NCBI GenBank assembly: GCA_964392725.1
Contig: CAYMPW010000011.1
Location: forward strand, 1-49,262
Source: CAYMPW01 sp964392725
GTDB lineage: Archaea > Thermoplasmatota > Thermoplasmata > Methanomassiliicoccales > Methanomethylophilaceae
Direction of reading: 5' to 3'
Length of the DNA stretch: 49,262 nt
Below, piece by piece: positions 32,463 through 40,732 of this stretch; position 1 is the stretch's first letter, and each line of letters opens with the position of its first letter. The position numbers and the translations under genes were made by a program. Under the pieces are notes generated by a model. That model was not told the origin of the DNA. It searched no databases and saw only the letters and a list, made by a program, of their open reading frames with translations.

Positions 32463-34505
32463 GTGCATTCAACGTTTTGGATGCACGAAGAAGATATTAC
32501 CCCAAAGGACAAAAATGGGTCAAAAGCTATAGCCCATAAACTTGCAACCAAACAGCAAGAGATATCTGTAACAGAATTTTTTGAGAAAAACAAACACATT
32601 CTAGGATTTGATTCACGTTCGAAGTCACTTTTGATGGGAATTAAAGAAGCTGTGGATAACTCGCTTGATGCTTGTGAGGAAGCAAACATACTTCCGGACA
32701 TCATTGTTGAAATGAAACGTTTGGAAGATGATGATTTTACCGTAAAAATTGAAGATAACGGTCCGGGTATCGTTCACAAAATGATGCCTAATGTTTTCGG
32801 TCGTCTTCTGTATGGATCCAGATTTCACGCATTGAGACAATCCAGAGGTCAACAGGGTATCGGTATTTCCGCCACGGTTATGTATGGAAACACAACAACC
32901 GGAAAACCTGCGCACGTCATGTCCAAAATCGAAGGAGAAGACGAAGTTGCATGGCAGATGGACATTGTTATTGATACAAAGGTAAATCGTCCTGTTATCA
33001 CAAATGATACCGCATTTACATGGGAAGGAAAAGAACACGGAACGTGTATCGAATACTGCATCAAAGGCCGTTATATCACTGGAAAACAGTCTATTTTCGA
33101 ATATCTTAAAAACACGGCTATCGTGAATCCGCATGCAAAAATTACTTTCCGCGACCCCGATGGAAAAATGTTCCTTTTTGAAAGGGCAACGGAAATAATG
33201 CCTCCGAAATCCAAGGAGATTAAACCACATCCCGAAGGAATGGAAATTGGAGATCTTCAGAGATATGCTGCAAATACCCAGCAGAAAACAGTTAAAGCTC
33301 TTTTGAAAAACGATTTCTCCAGAATTACGGACAGAATCGTTGATGAAATTTTAAGTAAAGCTGAAGTTAAGCCGGAAACCAAACCCGCAAAACTTACAAG
33401 AGACAATTGTAAAGATATCATCAAAGCCATTGAAACAGTAAAAATTATGGCTCCCCCTACGGATTGTCTTTCACCCATCGGTGAAACTCTGATTAAGAAG
33501 GGTTTAATGCACGTCTTGGAAGGACTGCGTCCCGATTATTATGCCACACCCGTAACAAGAGCACCTAAAGCCGCTAACGGAAATCCGTTCGCGATTGAAG
33601 TAGGTATTGTTTACGGTGGAGACCTTCCCCGCGACAGTCAGGTATCAATTCTCAGGTTTGCAAACCGTGTTCCTTTGTTGTATCAACAGGGTGCATGTGC
33701 AATTACAAAAGCAATTGAAAATATGGATTGGCGCAGATACGGTTTGGAACAGAGAGGTGGTAAAGGTATTCCGTACGGACCCGCAATCATCCTCGTGCAT
33801 ATTGCATCTACCAAAGTTCCTTTCACATCGGAAGGAAAAGAAGCCGTTGCTAATCTTCCTGAGATTCAAAGTGAAATTAATCTTGCACTCAGATTATGTG
33901 CAAGGAATCTCAAAAGCCATCTTAACAAGATGGAAAGGAAAAACAAAACACATGCTAAATTTGAAATCGTTCAGGAAATTCTTCCCGCACTTGCAAGCAA
34001 AAGCGCGGAAATGCTCAACAAACCGGTTCCGGATCTTAGCAGAACAATCAGTAAAATCATGAACGTTGTTTGGATTGAACCTGAAACAAAGAAACAGGGA
34101 AAGACCAAACGTTTGATCAGATATCGTGTTTACAACTATACGACACAGGAACGTACATTGAGATTACATATGCAGGTTCCCAAAGAGTGTGTTAATCTGT
34201 CTTTGTTTACCAACCCCTATTTCATCGATATAAATGACGAGGGAAAAGTGAACTGGGAAATCAATAATCTTCAACCCAGCACACACATTGATATCGAATT
34301 CGATCTCAATGGTGATTTGGCTGACACATTCAGTGCAGAAGATGTTTACATTTCAGGAATAAATCCCATTCTAATCATGGGGGCCGAAGCCTTACCCGGA
34401 GATTGGGGAATAAAAGGATTGGAAATTGTTGAAACCGATGACTTCGTCGAAGAAGACGAACCTGAAGAAGTACAGGAGGCGGAAAACCTTGACGAAGATG
34501 AATGA
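32463..34505 (+). CDS. top6B: DNA topoisomerase VI subunit B
   Basis: GHKL ATPase with the N-box KEAVDNSLDACEEA (about 60-73), the G1 box EDNGPGI (98-104) and the G2 box SRGQQGIGIS (about 122-131). A transducer domain follows, including KGIPYGPAI. At 680 residues it is slightly longer than usual, with an acidic tail (EEDEPEEVQEAENLDEDE). It binds ATP to gate strand passage by the A subunit. The stop overlaps the top6A start region by 8 bases. An earlier start near 32481 (second ATG) is possible. Confidence 0.96.
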   Translation: MHSTFWMHEEDITPKDKNGSKAIAHKLATKQQEISVTEFFEKNKHILGFDSRSKSLLMGIKEAVDNSLDACEEANILPDIIVEMKRLEDDDFTVKIEDNGPGIVHKMMPNVFGRLLYGSRFHALRQSRGQQGIGISATVMYGNTTTGKPAHVMSKIEGEDEVAWQMDIVIDTKVNRPVITNDTAFTWEGKEHGTCIEYCIKGRYITGKQSIFEYLKNTAIVNPHAKITFRDPDGKMFLFERATEIMPPKSKEIKPHPEGMEIGDLQRYAANTQQKTVKALLKNDFSRITDRIVDEILSKAEVKPETKPAKLTRDNCKDIIKAIETVKIMAPPTDCLSPIGETLIKKGLMHVLEGLRPDYYATPVTRAPKAANGNPFAIEVGIVYGGDLPRDSQVSILRFANRVPLLYQQGACAITKAIENMDWRRYGLEQRGGKGIPYGPAIILVHIASTKVPFTSEGKEAVANLPEIQSEINLALRLCARNLKSHLNKMERKNKTHAKFEIVQEILPALASKSAEMLNKPVPDLSRTISKIMNVVWIEPETKKQGKTKRLIRYRVYNYTTQERTLRLHMQVPKECVNLSLFTNPYFIDINDEGKVNWEINNLQPSTHIDIEFDLNGDLADTFSAEDVYISGINPILIMGAEALPGDWGIKGLEIVETDDFVEEDEPEEVQEAENLDEDE

Positions 34506-35586
34506 AAGGCAAAAGAAAGCGATGGATAACCTTGAATCTATCGTCGGTTCAATTTACGATCAACTTAACGGTGGAGAAATTCCATTGATGGAACTTCCAC
34601 TCAGATCCAAAAAGAATATCGAATTCGATCCTTCAACTGATGTATGGAAATACGGAGATTTGATGACATCCCGTACCGCCAAAACGGTTCAGGGAGCACA
34701 CATGATGCTCAGAACCGCTTACACTGCAGATTTTATCAATGAAATGATAAAAGAAGGAAAATCATCCACCTTAAGAGAAATGTATTACATTTCGGAAGGC
34801 TGGAACTATGCTAAATTCCACAGTCAGGATGAAAGTAATCTTCTTGCAGAAGATTTGGAAATCGTTTCAAAATGTATGAGAGAAGATTTCAAACTCCGTC
34901 CCGAAGAAAGCGGTGCTCACGTTTATGGAAACATTGATATCAGCACCATGACCAAAAAAGGAATGAAGAAATTCAACTGCATGGATGATGTTGCGGAAAC
35001 AGGTTTTGCAATTCCATACAATGTTGAGAAAGAAAACTTCGAACTTGGAAAAACAGATGCCAAATTTGTTATGGCCATTGAGACAGGTGGTATGTTCGCT
35101 AGGCTTATCGAAAACGGATTCCCCGAACGCTACAATTGTATTCTTGTCCACCTCGGAGGTCAGCCCGCAAGAAGTACGAGACGTCTCATAAAGAGATTGA
35201 ATACGGAATTGAATCTTCCCACCACTGTGTTCACTGACGGTGATCCTTGGTCATTCAGGATTTTTGCATCCGTTGCATACGGTGCAATTAAAACAGCACA
35301 CATTTCCGACTATCTTGCTACACCTGCAGCACAATACATCGGAATCACCGCATCGGATATTCTGAACTACGATCTCCCTACTGATAAATTATCGGACAAA
35401 GATATTGCCGCATTGAAAGCAGAACTTTCCGATCCAAGATTTACTGACGAATTCTGGGTTTCCGAAATTCAGGCAATGCTTGAAATGAAAAAGAAATCTG
35501 AACAGCAGGCCTTGGCCAAATACGGTTTGAATTTCGTTACGGACAAATATCTTCCCGAAAAACTTACAGATATGGGAATTTTGTAA
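34498..35586 (+). CDS. top6A: DNA topoisomerase VI subunit A (Spo11-like)
   Basis: The catalytic tyrosine is in LREMYYISE (Tyr97 by alignment with Spo11). The Toprim metal site includes the acidic residues of FTDGDPWSF (about 239-247). The start ATG at 34498 gives 362 residues, the normal length, and overlaps top6B by 8 bases, so the two subunits are made together. With Top6B it relaxes and decatenates DNA by double-strand breaks. Confidence 0.96.
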   Translation: MNERQKKAMDNLESIVGSIYDQLNGGEIPLMELPLRSKKNIEFDPSTDVWKYGDLMTSRTAKTVQGAHMMLRTAYTADFINEMIKEGKSSTLREMYYISEGWNYAKFHSQDESNLLAEDLEIVSKCMREDFKLRPEESGAHVYGNIDISTMTKKGMKKFNCMDDVAETGFAIPYNVEKENFELGKTDAKFVMAIETGGMFARLIENGFPERYNCILVHLGGQPARSTRRLIKRLNTELNLPTTVFTDGDPWSFRIFASVAYGAIKTAHISDYLATPAAQYIGITASDILNYDLPTDKLSDKDIAALKAELSDPRFTDEFWVSEIQAMLEMKKKSEQQALAKYGLNFVTDKYLPEKLTDMGIL

Positions 35587-35593
35587 ACAAATG

Positions 35594-35610
35594 GGGGGTT
35601 ATCCCCCTTT
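35594..35610 (+). terminator. Hairpin terminator after top6A
   Basis: GGGGG-TTAT-CCCCC followed by TTTACTTTATTTT. Confidence 0.6.
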
Positions 35611-35620
35611 ACTTTATTTT

Positions 35621-35685
35621 GGTACAAATTGTAGAAATCTACAATAAGTTCCTGGTATAAATTGTAGTTATTTACAAATAGTTCC
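35621..35685 (+). repeat. Tandem 32-bp repeat with internal dyads over an ATPase promoter
   Basis: Units 35621-35652 and 35654-35685 share GGTA-AAATTGTAG, then TACAA and AGTTCC, with six or so differences and a 33-bp period. Each has an internal inverted repeat: TTGTAG-AAAT-CTACAA in unit 1 and TTGTA/TACAA in unit 2. TATAAATT inside unit 2 would place transcription start near 35685, so a protein bound here would control the ATPase promoter. Confidence 0.75.
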
Positions 35686-35702
35686 AACTATATTTAAAAG
35701 AC

Positions 35703-37067
35703 ATGTTGAAAAGGAAGATTTATTCTGAATTGGTCAAGTGGAAAAATCGACCTCATAAATGTCTTGTTGTTTCCTGACAAAGGCAAGTCGGAAAAACACA
35801 TATTATCCGCGAGTTCGGAAAAGAATATGACCATTTTATAGAATTGAATCTTAACGACGACATTGAATCCAAATCAATATTTGAAGGAAATATCGATGCC
35901 GAGACCATTATAAAAAGATTGAAATTAAAGTTCAACGACAAAGAAATAGAACCTGGAAAAACTTTGATCTTCTTGGATGAAATACAGGAATGTACCGAAG
36001 CATACAGTTCGTTAAAATCGTTTACGGATTCCGGAAAATATGATGTAATTGCGTCTGGATCTCTTCTCGGAGTAAAAATTCCCTGTTTGAATAATAAAAA
36101 TCCGGCTCCGCTCATACCTCTTGGATATGAAGAGCATATTACGATGTATTCTTTGGATTTCGAAGAATTTCTTTGGGCTAAAAACATATCTTCGGAAATT
36201 ATCGAAGAAGTACGTTTGAATGTAAAAACAAAAACACCGATTGATCCATTTGTTTTGAAAACCTTTGAAACTTTATTCAGGGATTTTATGATTGTAGGTA
36301 GTATGCCGGAGGCTGTGCAAACGTTTGTAGATACGGATAACTACAAACAAACAGGAAAAGTTCTTTCGGATATTATTGTCTCTTGTAAAAAAGACATCAG
36401 AAGATATAACTCCGGGATGAACAAAATCAAAACCGAAAATTGTTTTGATTCTATTCCTGCCCAATTGAGAGAATCGAATAAAAAATACATGTTCTCCAGA
36501 ATTGAAGGAGAAGGCAGCAGAAAATCTTCTGAAAAATATATGGAAAATTTACTCTGGATCAAAGGTGCGGGGTACGGAAATTTCTGCTACGGTTTGGAAC
36601 AACCCGCATCTCCGATAATGTCTAATGTCAAAAAAGACAGTTTTAAAGTTTATCTTTCGGACACGGGAATGCTTATGCACATGTACGGTCCGAATACCAT
36701 GAAGGCAATCTATGAAAATGATATTTCATACAACATGGGAGCGATAACCGAAAATGTTGTAATGGAGTGTCTTAAAAAAGATGGTTTTGATCCATACTAT
36801 TATGAAAAGAAAAAAGGCGATAATAAAATGGAATTGGATTTTGTTATCGAAGGAACGAAAGGAATTGTTGCTATAGAAGTCAAATCAGGAAAAGAAAGAA
36901 ATGCTCCCTCTATTGAAAAATCATCAAAGGTTTTCGATATTGCTCGCAAAATCAAATTGGAAAATTCCAATATTTCAGTGGATGAAAATGGAATCGAACA
37001 CTATCCTTTGTTCGTATCCGCTTTTTTTAAAGAAACCGAACCGGAATGGAACGGTCCTGAATTTTAA
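35703..37067 (+). pseudogene. DUF4143 AAA ATPase with a stop codon in Walker A
   Basis: From ATG 35703 the frame reads a typical DUF4143 ATPase of 454 codons but has TGA at 35775-35777 (codon 25). It falls exactly where the first glycine of the P-loop belongs: the frame reads VVS-stop-QRQVGKT, where relatives have G-x-R-Q-V-G-K-T. GGA to TGA would be one base change. Downstream the frame is intact, with Walker B LIFLDEIQE, the DUF4143 region, and the C-terminal nuclease-like ELDFVIEG...AIEVKSG. A shorter protein could start at ATG 35844 but would lack Walker A. It may be a recent null allele or a sequencing error. Confidence 0.8.
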
Positions 37068-37075
37068 TTAAAAAT

Positions 37076-37095
37076 CCCCCTCTTTCGAGGGGGTA
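37076..37095. terminator. Bidirectional hairpin terminator
   Basis: CCCCCTC-TTTC-GAGGGGG lies between the convergent ATPase and lysS genes. Confidence 0.6.
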
Positions 37096-37102
37096 AATTT
37101 GT

Positions 37103-38647
37103 TTACTGTGATGCCTGGTTCAACCTGTTCATGACGAAGTTGCGATCCATACTTGCAACGAAATTTCCAAGCCTGGGTCCTGCGGTTTTTCCGATGAAAA
37201 TCTTATACAGAGCCTGGAATCCTTTCTTTCCGCCGATAGGTGATTCTTTTGCGGTATCGGAAATAATCTTGCTTATTGTTTCCGCATCCCATGCGCATTC
37301 CATCATCCTTGTGGTAAGAGTCTTGAAGAAGATCTTCTCATCCATTGAAAGTTCAACACCTGCAGGAACCGATGAACATACGGAGAACTTGACCATATCG
37401 GGTGCGAAACCGTTGAGCCAGAATCTTACACACTCTGCTCTGCGTTTAAGTCTCTTAAGGTCTTCTTCGTTTGCGACAGACATATCTTCTGTGCGTGCGA
37501 GGACTTCCATTACGCCATCGAAATCATCAGCCATCTGAACAACGTTTACCAAGTGTCTGTAGGGAATCTGCAAGGGCATTTTCTCTGGAACATTATTGTG
37601 CTGTGCGATTTCGTATGCACGTACGCTGTTTTCTTCCACTTCGGAGAATTCTCCGCCAAAGAACAATTTCTCCATTCTATCGTATTCATCGGCCATATCC
37701 AAAATTCCAAGACCGGAATCGTAATCGATGTGTCTTTCGGGATTTACCCTGAGGAACAGATAGTTGAGAACTTCGGGAGGTGTCATGTTAATGGCATCCA
37801 AACCTGTAACGGGAGATCCCAAAGATTTGTGCATCTGTCCTACGCCTTTAAGCTGAACGAATTCGTAAGGAATAGGGTGGGGTGCAACACCATCGAAGAT
37901 TTCGGATACGATACGTTTTCCTGAATCGTGTGAACCTCCTGCTGCTGCGTGATCTTTTCCGAAGGGTTCTGCACCGGTTCCGAAAATCTTCCATTTTGCG
38001 GGCCATTCAAGCCTCCATGTAAGCTTTCCTTCTGCTTTCCTGATGTCTGCTTCTCCGCAAACACCGCAGGAACAGGAGTATCTAACCATTGGGAATTTGT
38101 AATCCGTGAAATCGGCTGTGGCGAAACGACCGCATTTTGAACAAATGGGGTTGTAAGGAGCGTAATTGGGATTTGCTTCTTTACCTGTAACTTCGTGAAG
38201 AATCTCGATTACTTTCTCTCTCTTTGTGATTGCCATATCGATACATTCTGCGAATTTGCCTTCTTCGTAAAGTTCGTGGGTCCAAATGATTTCGCAGTGA
38301 ACTCCCAAAGAATCTACTGCGTCAAGGAAAGGCTGAACGAAGTGGTGGGCGTAATTGTCGTGTTTTCCGCAGGGACATGGTATGCGGGAAATAGGCATAC
38401 CTACGTACTGTTCAAAAGATTCGGGAAGGAAATCGTATCTCTTTCTCAAAGGATCGAATGAATCGATAAGATAGATCAATCTAACATTTTTACCGAGTCC
38501 TTCTACCGCGCTGCGAATGGATTCGCCGGTAATAGCTTCTCTGAGACTTCCTACGTGAATAATTCCGGTAGGACTAATTCCAGTTGCTATGAGGGGATTT
38601 TCGTACTTATCTGCCAAATCTTTTGCCACTACGTCTGCCCAATGCAT
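37103..38647 (-). CDS. lysS: Lysyl-tRNA synthetase, class I
   Basis: Class I LysRS features: a HIGH-like GIIHVGSLREAITGE, zinc-finger-like cysteine pairs (CSKCG...CSCGVCG) and a KMSKS-like QMHKSLGSP. The class I form is typical of many archaea and unrelated to bacterial class II LysRS. I place the start at the ATG at 38645-38647 (514 residues), because TATATAAA at 38673-38680 (read on minus) is about 26 bases upstream, predicting a leaderless mRNA. The extension to 38686 would cross this TATA box. Confidence 0.95.
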   Translation of the reverse strand: MHWADVVAKDLADKYENPLIATGISPTGIIHVGSLREAITGESIRSAVEGLGKNVRLIYLIDSFDPLRKRYDFLPESFEQYVGMPISRIPCPCGKHDNYAHHFVQPFLDAVDSLGVHCEIIWTHELYEEGKFAECIDMAITKREKVIEILHEVTGKEANPNYAPYNPICSKCGRFATADFTDYKFPMVRYSCSCGVCGEADIRKAEGKLTWRLEWPAKWKIFGTGAEPFGKDHAAAGGSHDSGKRIVSEIFDGVAPHPIPYEFVQLKGVGQMHKSLGSPVTGLDAINMTPPEVLNYLFLRVNPERHIDYDSGLGILDMADEYDRMEKLFFGGEFSEVEENSVRAYEIAQHNNVPEKMPLQIPYRHLVNVVQMADDFDGVMEVLARTEDMSVANEEDLKRLKRRAECVRFWLNGFAPDMVKFSVCSSVPAGVELSMDEKIFFKTLTTRMMECAWDAETISKIISDTAKESPIGGKKGFQALYKIFIGKTAGPRLGNFVASMDRNFVMNRLNQASQ

Positions 38648-38670
38648 TTGTATCAAATTCGAGTATGGAT

Positions 38671-38680
38671 GATATATAAA
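38671..38680 (-). promoter_or_regulatory. TATA box for lysS
   Basis: TTTATATATC on the minus strand is centred near 38676, about 26-29 bases before the lysS ATG. Confidence 0.55.
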
Positions 38681-38728
38681 AGACACTTTCGGTCCTTGCG
38701 CCGTTTATTATATAAAGAGAACGAGCCA

Positions 38729-38742
38729 ATATATTTATATCC
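38729..38742 (+). promoter_or_regulatory. TATA box for the Sec61-beta gene
   Basis: AATATATTTATATC is centred 26 bases before the ATG at 38762, predicting a leaderless transcript. Confidence 0.5.
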
Positions 38743-38761
38743 AAAATCTATCGAGTTTTTA

Positions 38762-38929
38762 ATGGCAAAGAAAAACGACAGTGGATTTCAGTCTGCAGCC
38801 GGTCTTGTAAGGTACTTCGATACCGAAAACGAGAAAGGTATCAAGATCAGTCCCAAATTCGTAATTGGCTTGGCTATCGCAGCCATAGTTATCGTTATGG
38901 TTCTCCAGACATTCTGGCCCGTAGCTTAA
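38762..38929 (+). CDS. secG: Preprotein translocase subunit Sec61-beta (SecG)
   Basis: The 55-residue protein has a polar N terminus (MAKKNDSGFQSAAGLVRYFD) and one C-terminal membrane helix (about 33-50, VIGLAIAAIVIVMVLQTFW). The GLVRYFD...KISPKFVI pattern is the archaeal Sec61-beta consensus. It sits beside SecY and SecE in the membrane protein channel. It is divergent from lysS and ends in a hairpin terminator. Confidence 0.93.
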   Translation: MAKKNDSGFQSAAGLVRYFDTENEKGIKISPKFVIGLAIAAIVIVMVLQTFWPVA

Positions 38930-38939
38930 ACCTTAATTC

Positions 38940-38960
38940 GACGCTTTGCGTCATTTTGTT
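38940..38960 (+). terminator. Hairpin terminator after Sec61-beta
   Basis: GACGC-TTT-GCGTC followed by ATTTTGTTTT. Confidence 0.65.
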
Positions 38961-39344
38961 TTACTAGAATAGCGAAGGCTTTGTGAAAAATATCATTGAT
39001 TTTACGATTTTTAGCCGTTAGCATTATCTATAACTTAGCATTCCCAGTATCGTGGCCGATTTCCGCGTTATCGCCAACAAAGATTTTGGCCACACTTTTT
39101 TAACACATGTTTTTCATCCACAATAATCTCCAACTTGGTTATCGATTCTATAGAACTAATATTTATTTTTGAAACTTTCACTTCTGTTTTAAAATCTCAT
39201 TACATATTTTTCCAAGTTTTAAAAATCTGTTATGATATGCCACAACAAAAATCTCGAAAATAATTCTAAAAATAACAGGGGATTTTAAGCCCCTGTTTTT
39301 TAAAGTGTTTGTTGACTTTGATCTTTAAACAAAATTGATTCTGT
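38961..39344. other. Gene-free region with a possible small hairpin RNA
   Basis: The 384-base gap is AT-rich. GTGGCC (39052-39057) pairs with GGCCAC (39088-39093) around an inner CGAT/ATCG stem, followed by ACTTTTTT. A TATA-like ATCTATAAC at 39026-39034 precedes it by about 25 bases, so a short RNA of about 50 bases is conceivable. The rest shows nothing I recognise besides the terminator at its right end. Confidence 0.35.
39275..39302. terminator. Bidirectional terminator beyond the antiporter gene
   Basis: ACAGGGG and CCCCTGT around ATTTTAAG. TTTTTT follows on plus and TATTTTTAG on minus. It can end the minus-strand antiporter transcript. Confidence 0.6.
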
Positions 39345-40643
39345 TTAAATTCCTGCATCGGCCCACATGTCTTCCGGATATTTCTTGCGGAACATCTTCG
39401 AAAGAATCGGAGGTGCGATGATAGTTGTTACCACGGACATGAATATGACAACGGAATAAAGTTCGGGAGTCAAAATATGATATGTGGAGTAACCGATGGT
39501 TGCAACGATGATACCTACTTCCCCACGGGGAATCATACCTACACCGATTATACGGCAACTATCTTTGTCCAAGGATTTGTCTCCGAGTTTTGCTCCGAGT
39601 CCGCAACCAACCAATTTTGAAATAACCGCAAGAACGATAACAATCAAACTGAGGACGATAATATCAACATTCGTGAATGCCGATAAGTTGACCATAAGTC
39701 CAACATTAATGAAGAACAAAGGCAAAATGAAGTCTGTAATACTTTCGACTTTTGCTTCGAGTTTCCATTCGTGTGCGTGATCCGCAAATATCATACCTGC
39801 AAGGAAAGCACCGATGATTGCTGCCAATCCAACGATTTCTGCCAATGCGGATAATGCAAGACAAACAATGATTGCGATTGCAAACATATCCATGTGATGA
39901 ATGGGCTTACCATCTGCTTTAGCAAGCTTTGCCTGCTTGTATTCCATAATCTTGTTGTAAAGAATGGGATTTATCTTCAAGCAGTAAAGAAGGACCACAA
40001 CGACGAATGCAACCGCTACTATGGCGATTGTTGCAATGCTAACGATAGACAATGCTTCTCCGCTGGTTTCGGCCTTTGCCATTCCTACAACGATTGCAAG
40101 AATGATCATACCGAGAATATCGTCGATAACCGCAGCTCCGATAATAATTCTGGATTCGCGTGCATCGGATAATTTCATATCTTTGATTACACGGGCCGTA
40201 ATTCCGACACTTGTTGCAACCATTGCCGCTCCGAGGAACAATGCTTCGAGCATGTTTCCGTCTTTAACCATGATTACAATGAAACCTAATATGAATGGAA
40301 GTACGACTCCCAATATTGCCACGAGGAATGCGGCTTTTCCAACCGACATCAAATCTTTGGCACGGGTTTCTAGACCTACTGCGAACAAGAGGAAAATAAC
40401 CCCAATTTCTGCAAGGGTATACAAAATCACATAATTCGAACTCGGATCGACGCCTTCGGAACCGATAAAGATTCCGAGCATCTCAAGAATGGTTGTATCT
40501 CCGATTACCAAATTGGCAATCAAGACACCTATGAGAATTTCTCCCACCAAACCGGGGACGCCGAACCGTGTGAACACCATCGAGCCGACCTTAGCCAACG
40601 CTAAAAGGACGACCAACATAATGAGAACACTCAGTAAATCCAT
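39345..40643 (-). CDS. Cation/proton antiporter, CPA2 (KefB/NapA-like)
   Basis: The 432-residue protein has about 12 hydrophobic segments. It has the CPA2 pattern: FGVPGLVGEILIGVLIAN, the paired acidic site in AAVIDDILGMI (about 172-182), and GMIPRGEVGIIVATIG near the C terminus. No cytoplasmic TrkA-N domain follows. It exchanges Na+ or K+ for protons at the membrane. TATA-like sequence near 40673 (minus) predicts an almost leaderless mRNA. An inverted repeat TTCACTT-8-AAGTGAA (40675-40696) lies over it. Confidence 0.9.
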   Translation of the reverse strand: MDLLSVLIMLVVLLALAKVGSMVFTRFGVPGLVGEILIGVLIANLVIGDTTILEMLGIFIGSEGVDPSSNYVILYTLAEIGVIFLLFAVGLETRAKDLMSVGKAAFLVAILGVVLPFILGFIVIMVKDGNMLEALFLGAAMVATSVGITARVIKDMKLSDARESRIIIGAAVIDDILGMIILAIVVGMAKAETSGEALSIVSIATIAIVAVAFVVVVLLYCLKINPILYNKIMEYKQAKLAKADGKPIHHMDMFAIAIIVCLALSALAEIVGLAAIIGAFLAGMIFADHAHEWKLEAKVESITDFILPLFFINVGLMVNLSAFTNVDIIVLSLIVIVLAVISKLVGCGLGAKLGDKSLDKDSCRIIGVGMIPRGEVGIIVATIGYSTYHILTPELYSVVIFMSVVTTIIAPPILSKMFRKKYPEDMWADAGI

Positions 40644-40674
40644 AGAATTGGTATTTTATAGAAATATTTTAAAG

Positions 40675-40696
40675 TTCACTTTAAACTTGAAGTGAA
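40675..40696. promoter_or_regulatory. Inverted repeat over the antiporter promoter
   Basis: TTCACTT and AAGTGAA flank an 8-base spacer at the predicted TATA/BRE position of the antiporter gene; a candidate repressor site. Confidence 0.4.
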
Positions 40697-40732
40697 AAAT
40701 AGAAAAATGGGATAAGAGGTTTGTATTTCGGA

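Noticed and set aside
35621..35685. Short CRISPR array
   Set aside because: The two units are adjacent with a 1-base gap, not separated by spacers, and there are no cas genes.
35775..35777. TGA read as selenocysteine
   Set aside because: The position is a P-loop glycine, not a redox site, and no SECIS-like hairpin was recognised next to it.
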